The position numbers and the translations under genes are program-made. DNA of 19,486 nt, from positions 1 through 19,486 of the forward strand of contig CAKTQP010000037.1 of assembly GCA_934597165.1 (NCBI GenBank), read 5' to 3'. Shown in pieces: positions 6,875 to 16,340 of the stretch. The notes under the pieces are model-generated. The model worked only from the letters and a program-made list of their open reading frames with translations. It had not been told where the DNA came from and searched no databases. The DNA comes from an uncultured Oscillospiraceae bacterium. GTDB lineage: Bacteria; Bacillota; Clostridia; Oscillospirales; Oscillospiraceae. How positions within the stretch are numbered: position 1 is the stretch's first letter; each line of letters starts with the position of its first letter.

Positions 6875-7462
6875 ATGATGACAGAATGGGAAAAAATGCA
6901 GCGGCAGCAGCTTTATGATGCCAACCATGATACCCTCCTGGCCGAACGGAGGAAAGCGAAAGAGCTGTGTTATCAATACAACCAACTGCACCCTTCTGAG
7001 GAGGCTGCACAGCGGAAGATCCTGAAACAGCTTTTCGGACGGACCGGCAGGAACTTCTGTATCATGGCGCCCTTCTGGTGTGACTATGGCTGCAATATCG
7101 AATTGGGCGAAAACTTTTATGCAAATCACAACCTGGTGATCCTGGATGGCGGCAAGGTGACGTTTGGTGACAATGTGTTTGTGGCACCGGATTGCGGGTT
7201 CCATACGGCAGGACATCCCATCGATTGGGAACGCCGCAACCAGGGGCTGGAATACGCCTACCCCATCACAGTCGGGAACAATGTCTGGATCGGCGCAGGC
7301 GTACAGGTCATGCCGGGTGTGACGATCGGCGACAATGTGGTCATCGGCGGCGGCAGTGTCGTTGTCAAAGATATTCCCAGCAACTCGGTTGCAGTGGGCA
7401 ACCCTTGCAAGGTCGTTCGCGCGATCACCGCGGAAGACAGAAAGACCTGCTGGGACAGATAG
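6875..7462 (+). CDS. Maltose/galactoside O-acetyltransferase family protein (LbH fold)
   Basis: A 195-residue left-handed beta-helix acetyltransferase that uses acetyl-CoA, of the Maa/LacA/NodL group. The N-terminal cap (about 1-58) with MQRQQLYDANHDTLLAERRKAKEL is the typical maltose-acetyltransferase helix region. The catalytic histidine is H114 in FHTAGHP. Hexapeptide repeats run from about 70 to 165 (VTIGDNVVIGGGSVVVKDIP). Two ATGs (6875 and 6878) follow an AGGAGG site by 5 and 8 nt, so the exact start is uncertain by one codon. It is almost certainly cotranscribed with the YczE-like gene. The acceptor sugar cannot be deduced. It ends in TAG, showing that TAG is an ordinary stop here. Confidence 0.92.
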   Translation: MMTEWEKMQRQQLYDANHDTLLAERRKAKELCYQYNQLHPSEEAAQRKILKQLFGRTGRNFCIMAPFWCDYGCNIELGENFYANHNLVILDGGKVTFGDNVFVAPDCGFHTAGHPIDWERRNQGLEYAYPITVGNNVWIGAGVQVMPGVTIGDNVVIGGGSVVVKDIPSNSVAVGNPCKVVRAITAEDRKTCWDR

Positions 7463-7487
7463 CTTCATGACAGGAACCCGCCAAACC

Positions 7488-7598
7488 CGCCGGAAGTCCG
7501 GCGTCCCAAGCGTTTTGCACAGCAAAACCTTGGCGCAGGCGGAATTTACTTCCGCCGAGCAAGTGCAATCACCGAAGGGCGAAGCACCCGAAGGGTGC
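7488..7598. repeat. Hairpin-array intergenic repeat, right copy
   Basis: About 110 bp built of four successive inverted repeats: CGCCGGA/TCCGGCG (7488-7503), CCAAG-c-GTTTTGC/GCAAAACCTTGG (7506-7533), GGCGGAA/TTCCGCC (7538-7556) and GCACCC/GGGTGC (7584-7598). Part of it (7521-7579) recurs at 6057-6092. It contains no ORF of interest. Together with the tRNA, its terminator and the tRNA promoter it fills the non-protein-coding stretch 7463-7799. Confidence 0.65.
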
Positions 7599-7605
7599 GG
7601 AGCCC

Positions 7606-7640
7606 AAAAAAAGACACGACCCGTGGTCGTGTCTTTTTTT
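7606..7640 (-). terminator. Intrinsic terminator of tRNA-Ala (bidirectional)
   Basis: A near-perfect symmetric element: seven A, GACACGAC, 5-nt loop, GTCGTGTC, then T-run. It directly follows the 3' end of the tRNA on the minus strand. In the opposite direction it could also stop transcripts from the acetyltransferase cassette. Confidence 0.92.
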
Positions 7641-7715
7641 GGTGGACCAGATCGGATTCGAACCGACGACCCCCACAATGCGAATGTGGTGCGCTCCCAG
7701 CTGCGCTACTGGCCC
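7640..7715 (-). tRNA. tRNA-Ala (anticodon CGC)
   Basis: A full cloverleaf can be drawn: acceptor GGGCCAG/CTGGTCC, D-stem GCGC/GCGC, anticodon stem CCACA/TGTGG with loop TTCGCAT, variable GGGTC, and T-arm GTCGG-TTCGAAT-CCGAT. The encoded 3' end is ACCA. The anticodon CGC decodes GCG. The acceptor stem contains the G3-U70 wobble pair, the key alanine identity element, so charging with alanine is well supported. Total length is 76 nt including CCA. Confidence 0.96.
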
Positions 7716-7720
7716 ATAGC

Positions 7721-7773
7721 TCCGCCTATTGGCGGAACATTTTTATTATAGCACAGCTTCCGCCGCTCTGCAA
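7721..7773 (-). promoter_or_regulatory. tRNA-Ala promoter and leader hairpin
   Basis: TTGCAG -35 (7768-7773), 17-bp spacer and perfect TATAAT -10 (7745-7750) on the minus strand. Between the expected start (about 7738) and the tRNA lies a perfect hairpin TCCGCC-TATT-GGCGGA (7721-7736). The precursor would therefore begin with a small stem-loop that RNase P removes. Confidence 0.8.
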
Positions 7774-7799
7774 CGTTGAAAACTGCACAAATCTAGCGG

Positions 7800-7865
7800 T
7801 CATTTGTCCGGATTGTATTTCTCACACAGCGCTAAGAGCTTTTGCTGATAGCCCTCTGCCGTCCC
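7800..7865 (-). other. Out-of-frame continuation of the small unknown gene (probable 1-nt deletion)
   Basis: If one G is added to the GGG run at 7863-7865 (minus strand), the reading frame changes from GRQRAISKSS-stop to GTAEGYQQKLLALCEKYNPDK-stop, with TGA at 7800-7802. The second version is regular, helix-like and much more protein-like. The distance from the GTG start (8134) to 7800 is 335 nt, exactly one short of 112 codons. A real frameshift, a sequencing slip in a G-run or programmed slippage are all possible. Confidence 0.5.
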
Positions 7866-8134
7866 TTCCACTCCTTCGGGAGCTTGCGGTTGGTGTCATA
7901 CCATCTGTCCAGCACTTGCTTTTCTCGTTCAAAGGTCATCACCGGCTCTTCCAGCTCCTTGCCGTACTTTTTGCGCAAATCGAGGAGGGCTTCATTATAC
8001 CGCTCTATGGCCCACCTGGCGGCCAACGTGCCGGGACCGTCTCTCCCCGCCGCCAGCTCATCCAATGTTTTCGCCGCTTCCAGTTCCCGCCTGCAGCGTG
8101 CAGCGATCGCCTGTTTCTCCCGCTCGAAGCGCAC
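7832..8134 (-). CDS. Small helical protein of unknown function, C-terminus probably frameshifted
   Basis: I do not recognise this family. From a GTG start with an AAAGGAGG ribosome site 7-9 nt upstream, the product is 100 residues, very charged, and predicted mostly alpha-helical with coiled-coil character (EREKQ, RRELEAAK, LLDLRKKYGKELEE). The hexapeptide FEREKQ occurs twice, at residues 3-8 and 68-73, both times opening a charged helix, which suggests an internal duplication. An ATG 10 codons upstream exists, but it would place the ribosome site inside the gene. The last ten residues seem to come from a frame change: a second frame continues more convincingly to 7800. No signal peptide, membrane segment or catalytic motif is visible. 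It stands alone between the tRNA promoter and the reductase terminator. Confidence 0.6.
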   Translation of the reverse strand: MRFEREKQAIAARCRRELEAAKTLDELAAGRDGPGTLAARWAIERYNEALLDLRKKYGKELEEPVMTFEREKQVLDRWYDTNRKLPKEWKGRQRAISKSS

Positions 8135-8196
8135 AGTATCCCCTCCTTTTCCATACCGTCTCACACATTCTCCCTTTTGTCAATCCTTGCCACGCC

Positions 8197-8232
8197 AAAA
8201 CACCCCCGAACATCTGCGTTCGAGGGTGTTTT
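8197..8232 (-). terminator. Intrinsic terminator after the RibD-C-like gene
   Basis: A 15-bp stem (8197-8211 with 8218-8232) with a 6-nt loop and one G-U pair on the minus strand, flanked by A4 and T4. It begins 10 nt after the stop codon. Confidence 0.88.
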
Positions 8233-8241
8233 CTCTCACAT

Positions 8242-8919
8242 TTATTTCACCGCATACCGCAGCCAGACCGCTCCGCTGTCGAACGGCTGGACACTGGTGA
8301 GCTTCAAAGGGGTGACCGGCTTATCCATGGGCAGGCCGTCAAACACCGCGGTCATGCCGCCCCGGCCGTCGATGCCGGCGCCCATCAGGATGCTGACCTC
8401 GTCCAGCAGACCGGCCGCCAGGAAGCCTGCGTTGATGTGTCCGCCGCCGACCACGGCCATGCGCGCTACGCCGAACTCTTGAGAGAGAATCTCACAGGCA
8501 CGGGGCAGGTCGATGCGTTCTGCACCGCAGGCGATCCAGGAAATGTGCTTGCTGTCCAGGTAAGCCAGATAGGCGGGGCTGACCTGCTCACTGGTGAGGA
8601 TGAGCAACGGGCGCTCCCCTTCCTCCGGTGCCTCCCACAGCAGGGTGCCGCGGGTGTCCACCACCACTTCGTAGCCAGGGGCGTCCTCCGCCTTGGAGAA
8701 CGCTTCCTTCCCCAGAGTGGTGTGGTCGTCGCTCTGGAACGTCCCGGGCTGGGCCATCTCCAGCTCCGCGGTCACGCGACCGCTGACACAGGTGGGAGCT
8801 GCCAGGGCGTCCAGGGTCTCGTAGTACTCCTGCACCCCAGGCAGGTGCTCGGTCATGGCGCAGTCAATGCGTCCGTCTACGGCGGTCATCATGTGGCAGA
8901 TGATATAGGGCTTGTTCAT
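8242..8919 (-). CDS. RibD C-terminal / dihydrofolate-reductase-like oxidoreductase
   Basis: A stand-alone 225-residue member of the RibD-C (DHFR-fold) superfamily; relatives reduce pteridine- or pyrimidine-like substrates with NADPH, but the physiological substrate of stand-alone versions is mostly unknown. Features: PYIICHMMTAVDGRID at the N-terminus (5-19), the CVSGRVTAELEM segment (44-55), the dinucleotide-binding VVGGGHINAGFLAAGLLDEV (156-175) and the C-terminal LTSVQPFDSGAVWLRY strand. There is no deaminase domain and no rib genes nearby, so it is not a riboflavin-pathway RibD. The start is ATG after AAGGAGG. It is monocistronic with its own terminator. The promoter carries a MerR-family type dyad, suggesting induction by a small molecule or electrophile. 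Confidence 0.88.
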   Translation of the reverse strand: MNKPYIICHMMTAVDGRIDCAMTEHLPGVQEYYETLDALAAPTCVSGRVTAELEMAQPGTFQSDDHTTLGKEAFSKAEDAPGYEVVVDTRGTLLWEAPEEGERPLLILTSEQVSPAYLAYLDSKHISWIACGAERIDLPRACEILSQEFGVARMAVVGGGHINAGFLAAGLLDEVSILMGAGIDGRGGMTAVFDGLPMDKPVTPLKLTSVQPFDSGAVWLRYAVK

Positions 8920-8955
8920 GGGGGTTCCTCCTTGCTGTTCGTCTTGGTTGTGTCT

Positions 8956-8986
8956 ACTTTACAACTTAAAGTCCACTTTCAGTCAA
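8956..8986 (-). promoter_or_regulatory. Promoter with MerR-type dyad upstream of the reductase
   Basis: On the minus strand, TTGACT -35 (8981-8986) and TAAAGT -10 (8956-8961) are 19 bp apart, the over-long spacing typical of MerR-controlled promoters. The spacer is filled by the dyad ACTGAAAGT-GG-ACTTTAAGT (8964-8983; 8 of 9 positions symmetric), very like AdhR/MerR operators of Firmicutes. No merR gene is in the window, so the regulator would act in trans. Confidence 0.6.
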
Positions 8987-8998
8987 GGGATTTCTGCG

Positions 8999-9032
8999 AA
9001 AAAAGACGCTTGAGCAATCTCAAGCGTCTTTT
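8999..9032 (-). terminator. Intrinsic terminator after guaA
   Basis: A perfect 14-bp stem (9001-9014 with 9019-9032) with a 4-nt loop. A T-run follows on the minus strand (complement of the A-run 8999-9004). It lies 13 nt past the guaA stop codon. Confidence 0.93.
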
Positions 9033-9044
9033 GGTGCTTTTTTG

Positions 9045-10586
9045 TTATTCCCACTCAATGGTTCCAGGAGGCTTAGAAGTAATATCATACACGATCCGGT
9101 TGATGCACCGCACCTCGTTGACGATGCGGACGGACACCTTATCCAGGATCTCGTAGGGGATACGCGCCCAGTCAGCGGTCATGAAGTCGCTGGTGGTGAC
9201 GCCGCGGAGGGCTACGGTGTAATCATAGGTACGGCCGTCGCCCATGACGCCCACGGAACGCATATCGGTGAGGACGGCGAAATACTGGCTGATCTTGCTG
9301 TCCCAACCGGCCTTAGCCACTTCCTCCCGGAAGATGGCGTCGGCGTCCCGCAGGATGTCCGCCTTCTCCTTGGTGATGGCGCCCAGGATACGGACGGCCA
9401 GACCGGGGCCGGGGAAGGGCTGGCGCATGACCAGGTATTCGGGCAGGCCCAGTTCTCGACCCAACTGGCGCACTTCGTCCTTGAACAGCATCCGCAAGGG
9501 CTCGATGATGTCCTTGAAGTCCACATTCTTGGGCAGGCCGCCCACGTTATGGTGGCTCTTGATGACGTCGGCGTCACCGGCACCGGACTCGATAACGTCC
9601 GGGTAGATGGTGCCCTGGACCAGGTAATCGACGGTGCCCAGCTTCTTAGCCTCTTCCTCGAAGACGCGGATGAACTCTTCGCCGATGATCTTGCGCTTCT
9701 TCTCCGGGTCGCTGACCCCAGCCAGCTTGGTCAGGAACCGCTCTTCGGCGTCCACCCGGACGAAGTTCAGATCCCACTTGGCAAAGGCGGCTTCCACCTC
9801 GTCCCCTTCGTTCTTGCGCATGAGGCCGTGGTCTACAAAGACGCAGGTGAGCTGGTTGCCCACTGCTTCCGCCAGCAGTGCGGCGGCGACAGAGGAATCC
9901 ACCCCGCCGGACAGACCCAGCAGGACTTTGCCATCGCCCACTTCCTCTCGGACGGCCTGGATGGCCTGCTTGCAGTAGTCCCCCATGGTCCAATCGCCAG
10001 CGGCGTGGCACACTTCATAGAGGAAATTGCGGATCATATCCACACCGTGCTCGGTGTGGTTCACTTCCGGATGGAACTGCACGCCGTAAAACCCACGGTT
10101 CTCGTCGGCGATGGCCACGTTGGGGCAGGCGTCCGAGTGGGCCATGAGCTGGAACCCGTCGGGCACCTGAGCCATGTAATCGCTGTGGCTCATCCAGGAG
10201 ATGCCCTGGGCAGGCAGACCCTTGAACAGCTTGCAGGTGGTCTCATAGAAGGTCTCGGTCTTGCCGTACTCTCTGGCGCTGTCCTCCTGGGCGGCGGTGA
10301 CCTTGCCGCCCAAAGTGTGCGCCATGAGCTGGCAGCCGTAGCAGATGCCCAGGATGGGCACGCCCAGCTGGAAGATGGCAGGGTCGTAGTGGGGGGCTTT
10401 TGCGTCGTAGACGCTGTTGGGGCCGCCGGTGAAGATGAAGCCGATGGGGTTCATGGCTTTCAGCTCTTCCAGGGGGGTCGTATAGGGCTTGACTTCACAA
10501 TATACATTGCACTCACGGACTCGTCGGGCGATCAGCTGGTTATACTGTCCGCCGAAATCCAGTACAATGACCAGTTCATGCTTCAT
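9045..10586 (-). CDS. guaA: GMP synthase (glutamine-hydrolysing)
   Basis: Converts XMP to GMP using ATP and glutamine, the last step of guanine nucleotide synthesis. The 513-residue protein, normal for the family, begins MKHELVIVLDFGGQYNQLI. The class I amidotransferase domain has nucleophile C82 in GICYGCQ and H172/E174 in FHPE. The ATP-pyrophosphatase domain has the P-loop SGGVDSS (226-232). The C-terminal dimerisation domain ends with TSKPPGTIEWE, the classic GuaA tail. The start at 10586 is preferred because AGAAAGGGA lies 8 nt upstream; the longer reading adds 35 non-homologous residues. It lies 85 nt after carB on the same strand. A hairpin in that gap may or may not separate transcription, so guaA may partly share the carAB transcript. 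Confidence 0.97.
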   Translation of the reverse strand: MKHELVIVLDFGGQYNQLIARRVRECNVYCEVKPYTTPLEELKAMNPIGFIFTGGPNSVYDAKAPHYDPAIFQLGVPILGICYGCQLMAHTLGGKVTAAQEDSAREYGKTETFYETTCKLFKGLPAQGISWMSHSDYMAQVPDGFQLMAHSDACPNVAIADENRGFYGVQFHPEVNHTEHGVDMIRNFLYEVCHAAGDWTMGDYCKQAIQAVREEVGDGKVLLGLSGGVDSSVAAALLAEAVGNQLTCVFVDHGLMRKNEGDEVEAAFAKWDLNFVRVDAEERFLTKLAGVSDPEKKRKIIGEEFIRVFEEEAKKLGTVDYLVQGTIYPDVIESGAGDADVIKSHHNVGGLPKNVDFKDIIEPLRMLFKDEVRQLGRELGLPEYLVMRQPFPGPGLAVRILGAITKEKADILRDADAIFREEVAKAGWDSKISQYFAVLTDMRSVGVMGDGRTYDYTVALRGVTTSDFMTADWARIPYEILDKVSVRIVNEVRCINRIVYDITSKPPGTIEWE

Positions 10587-10625
10587 GCATTCCATCCCTT
10601 TCTCTCGTTCTAAGGAAAATACACA

Positions 10626-10655
10626 CTCCGGCGTCCGCTCAAAGCAGCGCCGGAG
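10626..10655 (-). terminator. Hairpin between carB and guaA (possible weak terminator)
   Basis: Perfect 8-bp arms CTCCGGCG (10626-10633) and CGCCGGAG (10648-10655) with a 14-nt loop. On the minus strand the following sequence is TGTGTATTTTCC, a poor U-tract, so it may only partly terminate carAB transcripts or act as an mRNA-processing element. A better T-run lies on the plus side, but no plus-strand gene precedes it. Confidence 0.5.
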
Positions 10656-10671
10656 CGTTTTTACTTTACAA

Positions 10672-13867
<3,196 letters not shown>

Positions 13868-13875
<8 letters not shown>

Positions 13876-14974
13876 GACGGATGCCTCCCTTCTTCGCCAG
13901 AGCGATCATATCCATAAACTCGTCAAAGAGGTAATCGGAATCCACCGGGCCGGGGGACGCCTCCGGATGGAACTGGACGGTGAAGATGTTCTTCCCCACG
14001 TAGCCCAGACCCTCGCAGGTGCCGTCGTTGACGTTCTCGTGCTCCACCCGTGCGATGGCGGGATCGATGGTCTCTTTCATGACGTAATAGCCGTGGTTCT
14101 GAGAGGTGATGAAGACCCGCTTGCGATGGATGTCCCGCACCGGGTGGTTGGCGCCACGGTGGCCGTAAGGCAGGGGGCCGGTCTGTGCGCCGGTGGCCAG
14201 AGCCATGAGCTGGTGTCCCAGGCAGACGGCGAAGATGGGCAGGTCGGACTGGTACAGCTTCTTGACCTCCTGGATGATGTCCACGCAGTCAGCCGGGTCA
14301 CCAGGGCCGTTGGAGAGCATGACGCCGTCGAAACCGCCGCTCAAAATCTCCTCCGCCGGGGTGTGGCAGGGGAAAACGGTCACATCGCAGCCCCGTTTGG
14401 TCAGGCAGCGGGTCATGTTCCGCTTCTCGCCGAAGTCGTACAGGGCGATCTTGTAGCCGGTGCCGCCGGGCTGGCCGGGGAACTCTTCCTTGGTCTGGAT
14501 GGACACTTTCTCGACAGTGCCCTCCACCCGGTAGGCTTTGATCTTCTGGAGCACTTCGTCCAGGTCGTATTCCTCAGCGCAGGTGATCATGCCGTTCATG
14601 GTGCCCTGCTTGCGGAGGATGCGGGTGATGGCGCGGGTGTCCACGTTCTCGATGCCCGTGATGTTGTGTGCCTTCAAGTAGTCGTCCAGGCTGCCCTGAC
14701 AGCGGAAGTTGCTGCCTCTGGCGGCCAGGTGGCGGACGATCAACGCCTCTGCCCAGGGGCGGAAGCTCTCATCGTCCTCCTCGTTGACGCCGTAGTTGCC
14801 GATCAGGGGGTAGGTCATGACCACGCCCTGGCCGGCGTAAGAGGGGTCGGTGAGGATCTCCTGATAGCCCACCATGGAGGTGTTGAAGACCATCTCACAG
14901 ACCCGATCCTCTGTGCTGCCAATGCTGGTGCCAACAAAGGTCTGTCCGTTTTCCAATATCAACGTTGCCTGCAT
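13868..14974 (-). CDS. carA: Carbamoyl phosphate synthase, small (glutaminase) subunit
   Basis: Releases ammonia from glutamine and channels it to CarB. The product is 368 residues when begun at MQATLILENGQTFVG; an 11-residue extension is possible but does not match the family N-terminus. The N-terminal domain has NTSMVGYQEILTDPSYAGQ (31-49). The class I amidotransferase domain has nucleophile C251 in AVCLGHQ and H336/E338 in FHPEASPGP. The signature LPYGHRGANHPV (268-279) is present. The ribosome site (AAGGA) is about 11 nt from the ATG, rather far. It is first in the carA-carB operon and overlaps carB by 8 nt. A promoter and an ARG-box-like site lie upstream, pointing to arginine control; no PyrR-type terminator/antiterminator leader is visible. 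Confidence 0.97.
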
Positions 14975-15021
14975 ATCGCGTACCGTCCTTCCTTCGTCGC
15001 TGTCCAAAAGACGTTATGTAT

Positions 15022-15063
15022 AAATCTCAAATATTCAGCGAGATTTCTGCATAAATATACATA
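15022..15063. promoter_or_regulatory. ARG box (ArgR/AhrC operator) with adjacent half-site in front of carA
   Basis: TCTGCATAAATATACATA (15046-15063) matches the ARG-box consensus TNTGAATWWWWATTCA, flanked by W and N positions, at all but two symmetric positions. A second half-site with ATTCA (15033-15037, within 15022-15039) lies next to it, as ARG boxes often come in pairs. Both lie just downstream of the predicted carA transcription start, so a bound repressor would block initiation or elongation. The same stretch has an AAATCTC/GAGATTT inverted repeat. Confidence 0.6.
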
Positions 15064-15092
15064 CCCGTCTACCAATTCTCATTATCCTGACT

Positions 15093-15122
15093 ATTATGCC
15101 ACAATCCGACGCCCTTTTGCAA
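15093..15122 (-). promoter_or_regulatory. Sigma-A promoter of carAB
   Basis: TTGCAA -35 (15117-15122), 18-bp spacer and CATAAT -10 (15093-15098) on the minus strand. Predicted start near 15086, about 110 nt before carA. The ARG box lies in the transcribed leader. Confidence 0.65.
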
Positions 15123-15160
15123 GGGCTTCCGCGATTTTCGGCAATCTTTCCCCCTCCGGC

Positions 15161-15190
15161 ACATATCCCCCCGCCCTTTTGGGTATATTA
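15161..15190 (+). promoter_or_regulatory. Possible forespore sigma-G-like promoter of the DUF421 gene
   Basis: No sigma-A promoter is convincing here. ACATA (15161-15165), 18 bp and TATATTA (15184-15190) resemble the sigma-G pattern (GHATR-N18-CATNNTA) with one mismatch in each box. This is a weak, motif-only call. Confidence 0.25.
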
Positions 15191-15222
15191 ACAACGCTTC
15201 GGCCGGAAAGGAGTTGGGAGGT

Positions 15223-15906
15223 TTGGCCATCGCATTCATCCGCACCATCATCTTATACCTGCTGCTCACCGTGGGCATCCGCATCATGGGCAAGAAGCAG
15301 GTGGGGGAGCTGGAGACGGTGGAGCTGGTGTTCACCATGCTCATCTCCGACCTGGCCGCCGTGCCCATGCAGGACTTCGGCATCCCCCTGGCCTACGGCC
15401 TCATCCCCATCATCACCCTCTTCTCCCTGACCATGCTCCTGTCCGTCCTCTCCCTCAAGAGCGTCACCCTCCGCAACCTCCTCTGTGGCCGCCCCAGCGT
15501 CATCATCGACCATGGGGCGATTTTACAGCGGGAGATGGCCAAGACCCGGTTCACGCTGGACGAGCTGCTGGAGGAGCTGCGCTTGCAGGGCATCACCGAC
15601 CTGTCCACGGTGAAATACGCCATCCTGGAGAACTCCGGTCAGGTCTCCGTCCTCCTCTACCCCCAGCACCAGCCGTTGACACCGGCGCAGATGAATGTGA
15701 CGCCAGACGAGCAGGGTCTGCCGTTGGTCATCATCAGCGACGGCAAAGTGCTAAATCAAAATCTGACCCTGCGCAGCCTGGATCGCGCCTGGCTCCAAGA
15801 CCAGCTGACCCAACACGGGCACAGCAAACCGGAGCAGGTGTTCTTGCTGACGGTGGACGAGAGCGGCACGGTGTACTATGTACCAAAGGAGGGCAAGGGG
15901 CATTGA
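15223..15906 (+). CDS. DUF421 (YetF/YcaP-type) membrane protein
   Basis: A membrane protein of unknown biochemical role; relatives in Bacillus include YetF and YrbG. The N-terminal part has about three hydrophobic helices (FIRTIILYLLLTVGIRIMG; ELVFTMLISDLAAVPM; YGLIPIITLFSLTMLLSVLSL). The soluble DUF421 domain follows, with GRPSVIIDHGAIL, LDELLEELRLQGITDLSTVKYAILENSGQVSVL and a C-terminal extension ending VYYVPKEGKGH. The start is taken as TTG at 15223 (MAIAFIRT), 9 nt after AAAGGAG; the earlier TTG at 15214 touches the ribosome site. The stop overlaps the next start (TTGA), so it is tightly coupled to the DUF4363 gene, a common pairing in spore-forming clostridia. Confidence 0.88.
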   Translation: MAIAFIRTIILYLLLTVGIRIMGKKQVGELETVELVFTMLISDLAAVPMQDFGIPLAYGLIPIITLFSLTMLLSVLSLKSVTLRNLLCGRPSVIIDHGAILQREMAKTRFTLDELLEELRLQGITDLSTVKYAILENSGQVSVLLYPQHQPLTPAQMNVTPDEQGLPLVIISDGKVLNQNLTLRSLDRAWLQDQLTQHGHSKPEQVFLLTVDESGTVYYVPKEGKGH

Positions 15907-16283
15907 AACGACTGTGGATCTCTTTGGGCATCTTACTTGCCATCTTCGGCCTGAGCCTGGCCAACATCCGCTACACCGCCCAGGCGTCCAACCAGCTGGT
16001 GACCCTGCTGAACCAGGCGGAGGAGGAAGCGGAAGCCGGTCAGTGGCGCCGCGCCACGGTGCTGACCCGACAGGCACAGGAGGCGTGGGACGGTTATACG
16101 GGTCTGCTGTATGTCACCAGCTGTCACGCCAACGCGGACGCGGTGAACACCGGGTTCCGGGAGGTGCTGGAGCTGCTGCAGCAGGAGGCGGAGGAGGAGT
16201 ACAGCGCGGCCAACGGGGTGCTCATCGCGGAGGTGGAGCATCTGGCGGAGGTGGAGGAGCTGTCGCTTGCCAATCTGCTGTGA
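15903..16283 (+). CDS. DUF4363 family protein, single N-terminal membrane anchor
   Basis: A 126-residue protein with one N-terminal transmembrane or signal-anchor helix (LWISLGILLAIFGLSLANI, residues 4-22). A helical, acidic domain follows (QLVTLLNQAEEEAEAGQWRRATVLTRQAQEAWDG; VLELLQQEAEEEYSAANGVLIAEVEHLAEVEELSLANLL) that probably lies outside the membrane as helical hairpins. It starts with TTG overlapping the TGA of the DUF421 gene by four bases, with AAGGAGG 10 nt upstream. Its role is unknown; the constant pairing with DUF421 suggests the two proteins act together in the envelope or spore membranes, which is inference. Confidence 0.82.
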   Translation: MKRLWISLGILLAIFGLSLANIRYTAQASNQLVTLLNQAEEEAEAGQWRRATVLTRQAQEAWDGYTGLLYVTSCHANADAVNTGFREVLELLQQEAEEEYSAANGVLIAEVEHLAEVEELSLANLL

Positions 16284-16290
16284 ATGGAAG

Positions 16291-16337
16291 AAAACACGGA
16301 AAAAGCAATCCGAAAAAACCGGGTTGCTCTCTCCGTG
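16291..16337 (-). terminator. Terminator after nrdR
   Basis: A long two-part stem: CACGGA/TCCGTG (16295-16300 with 16332-16337) outside, and GCAATCCG/CGGGTTGC (16305-16312 with 16320-16327) inside. On the minus strand it is followed by TTTTC. It sits between convergent genes and may serve both, though the plus-side U-tract is poor. Confidence 0.75.
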
Positions 16338-16340
16338 TGT

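Noticed and set aside
6656..7678. A 340-codon minus-strand open frame across the acetyltransferase cassette and tRNA flank
   Set aside because: It crosses the repeat and the tRNA terminator, and is antisense to two recognisable genes.
7640..7715. tRNA-Ala as an integrase attachment site for the neighbouring cassette
   Set aside because: I found no duplicate of the tRNA 3' end near 6050, and no integrase or phage gene in the window; the tRNA and its terminator are intact.
9042..10613. A long plus-strand open frame opposite guaA
   Set aside because: A shadow of guaA codon bias; same reasoning as for carB.
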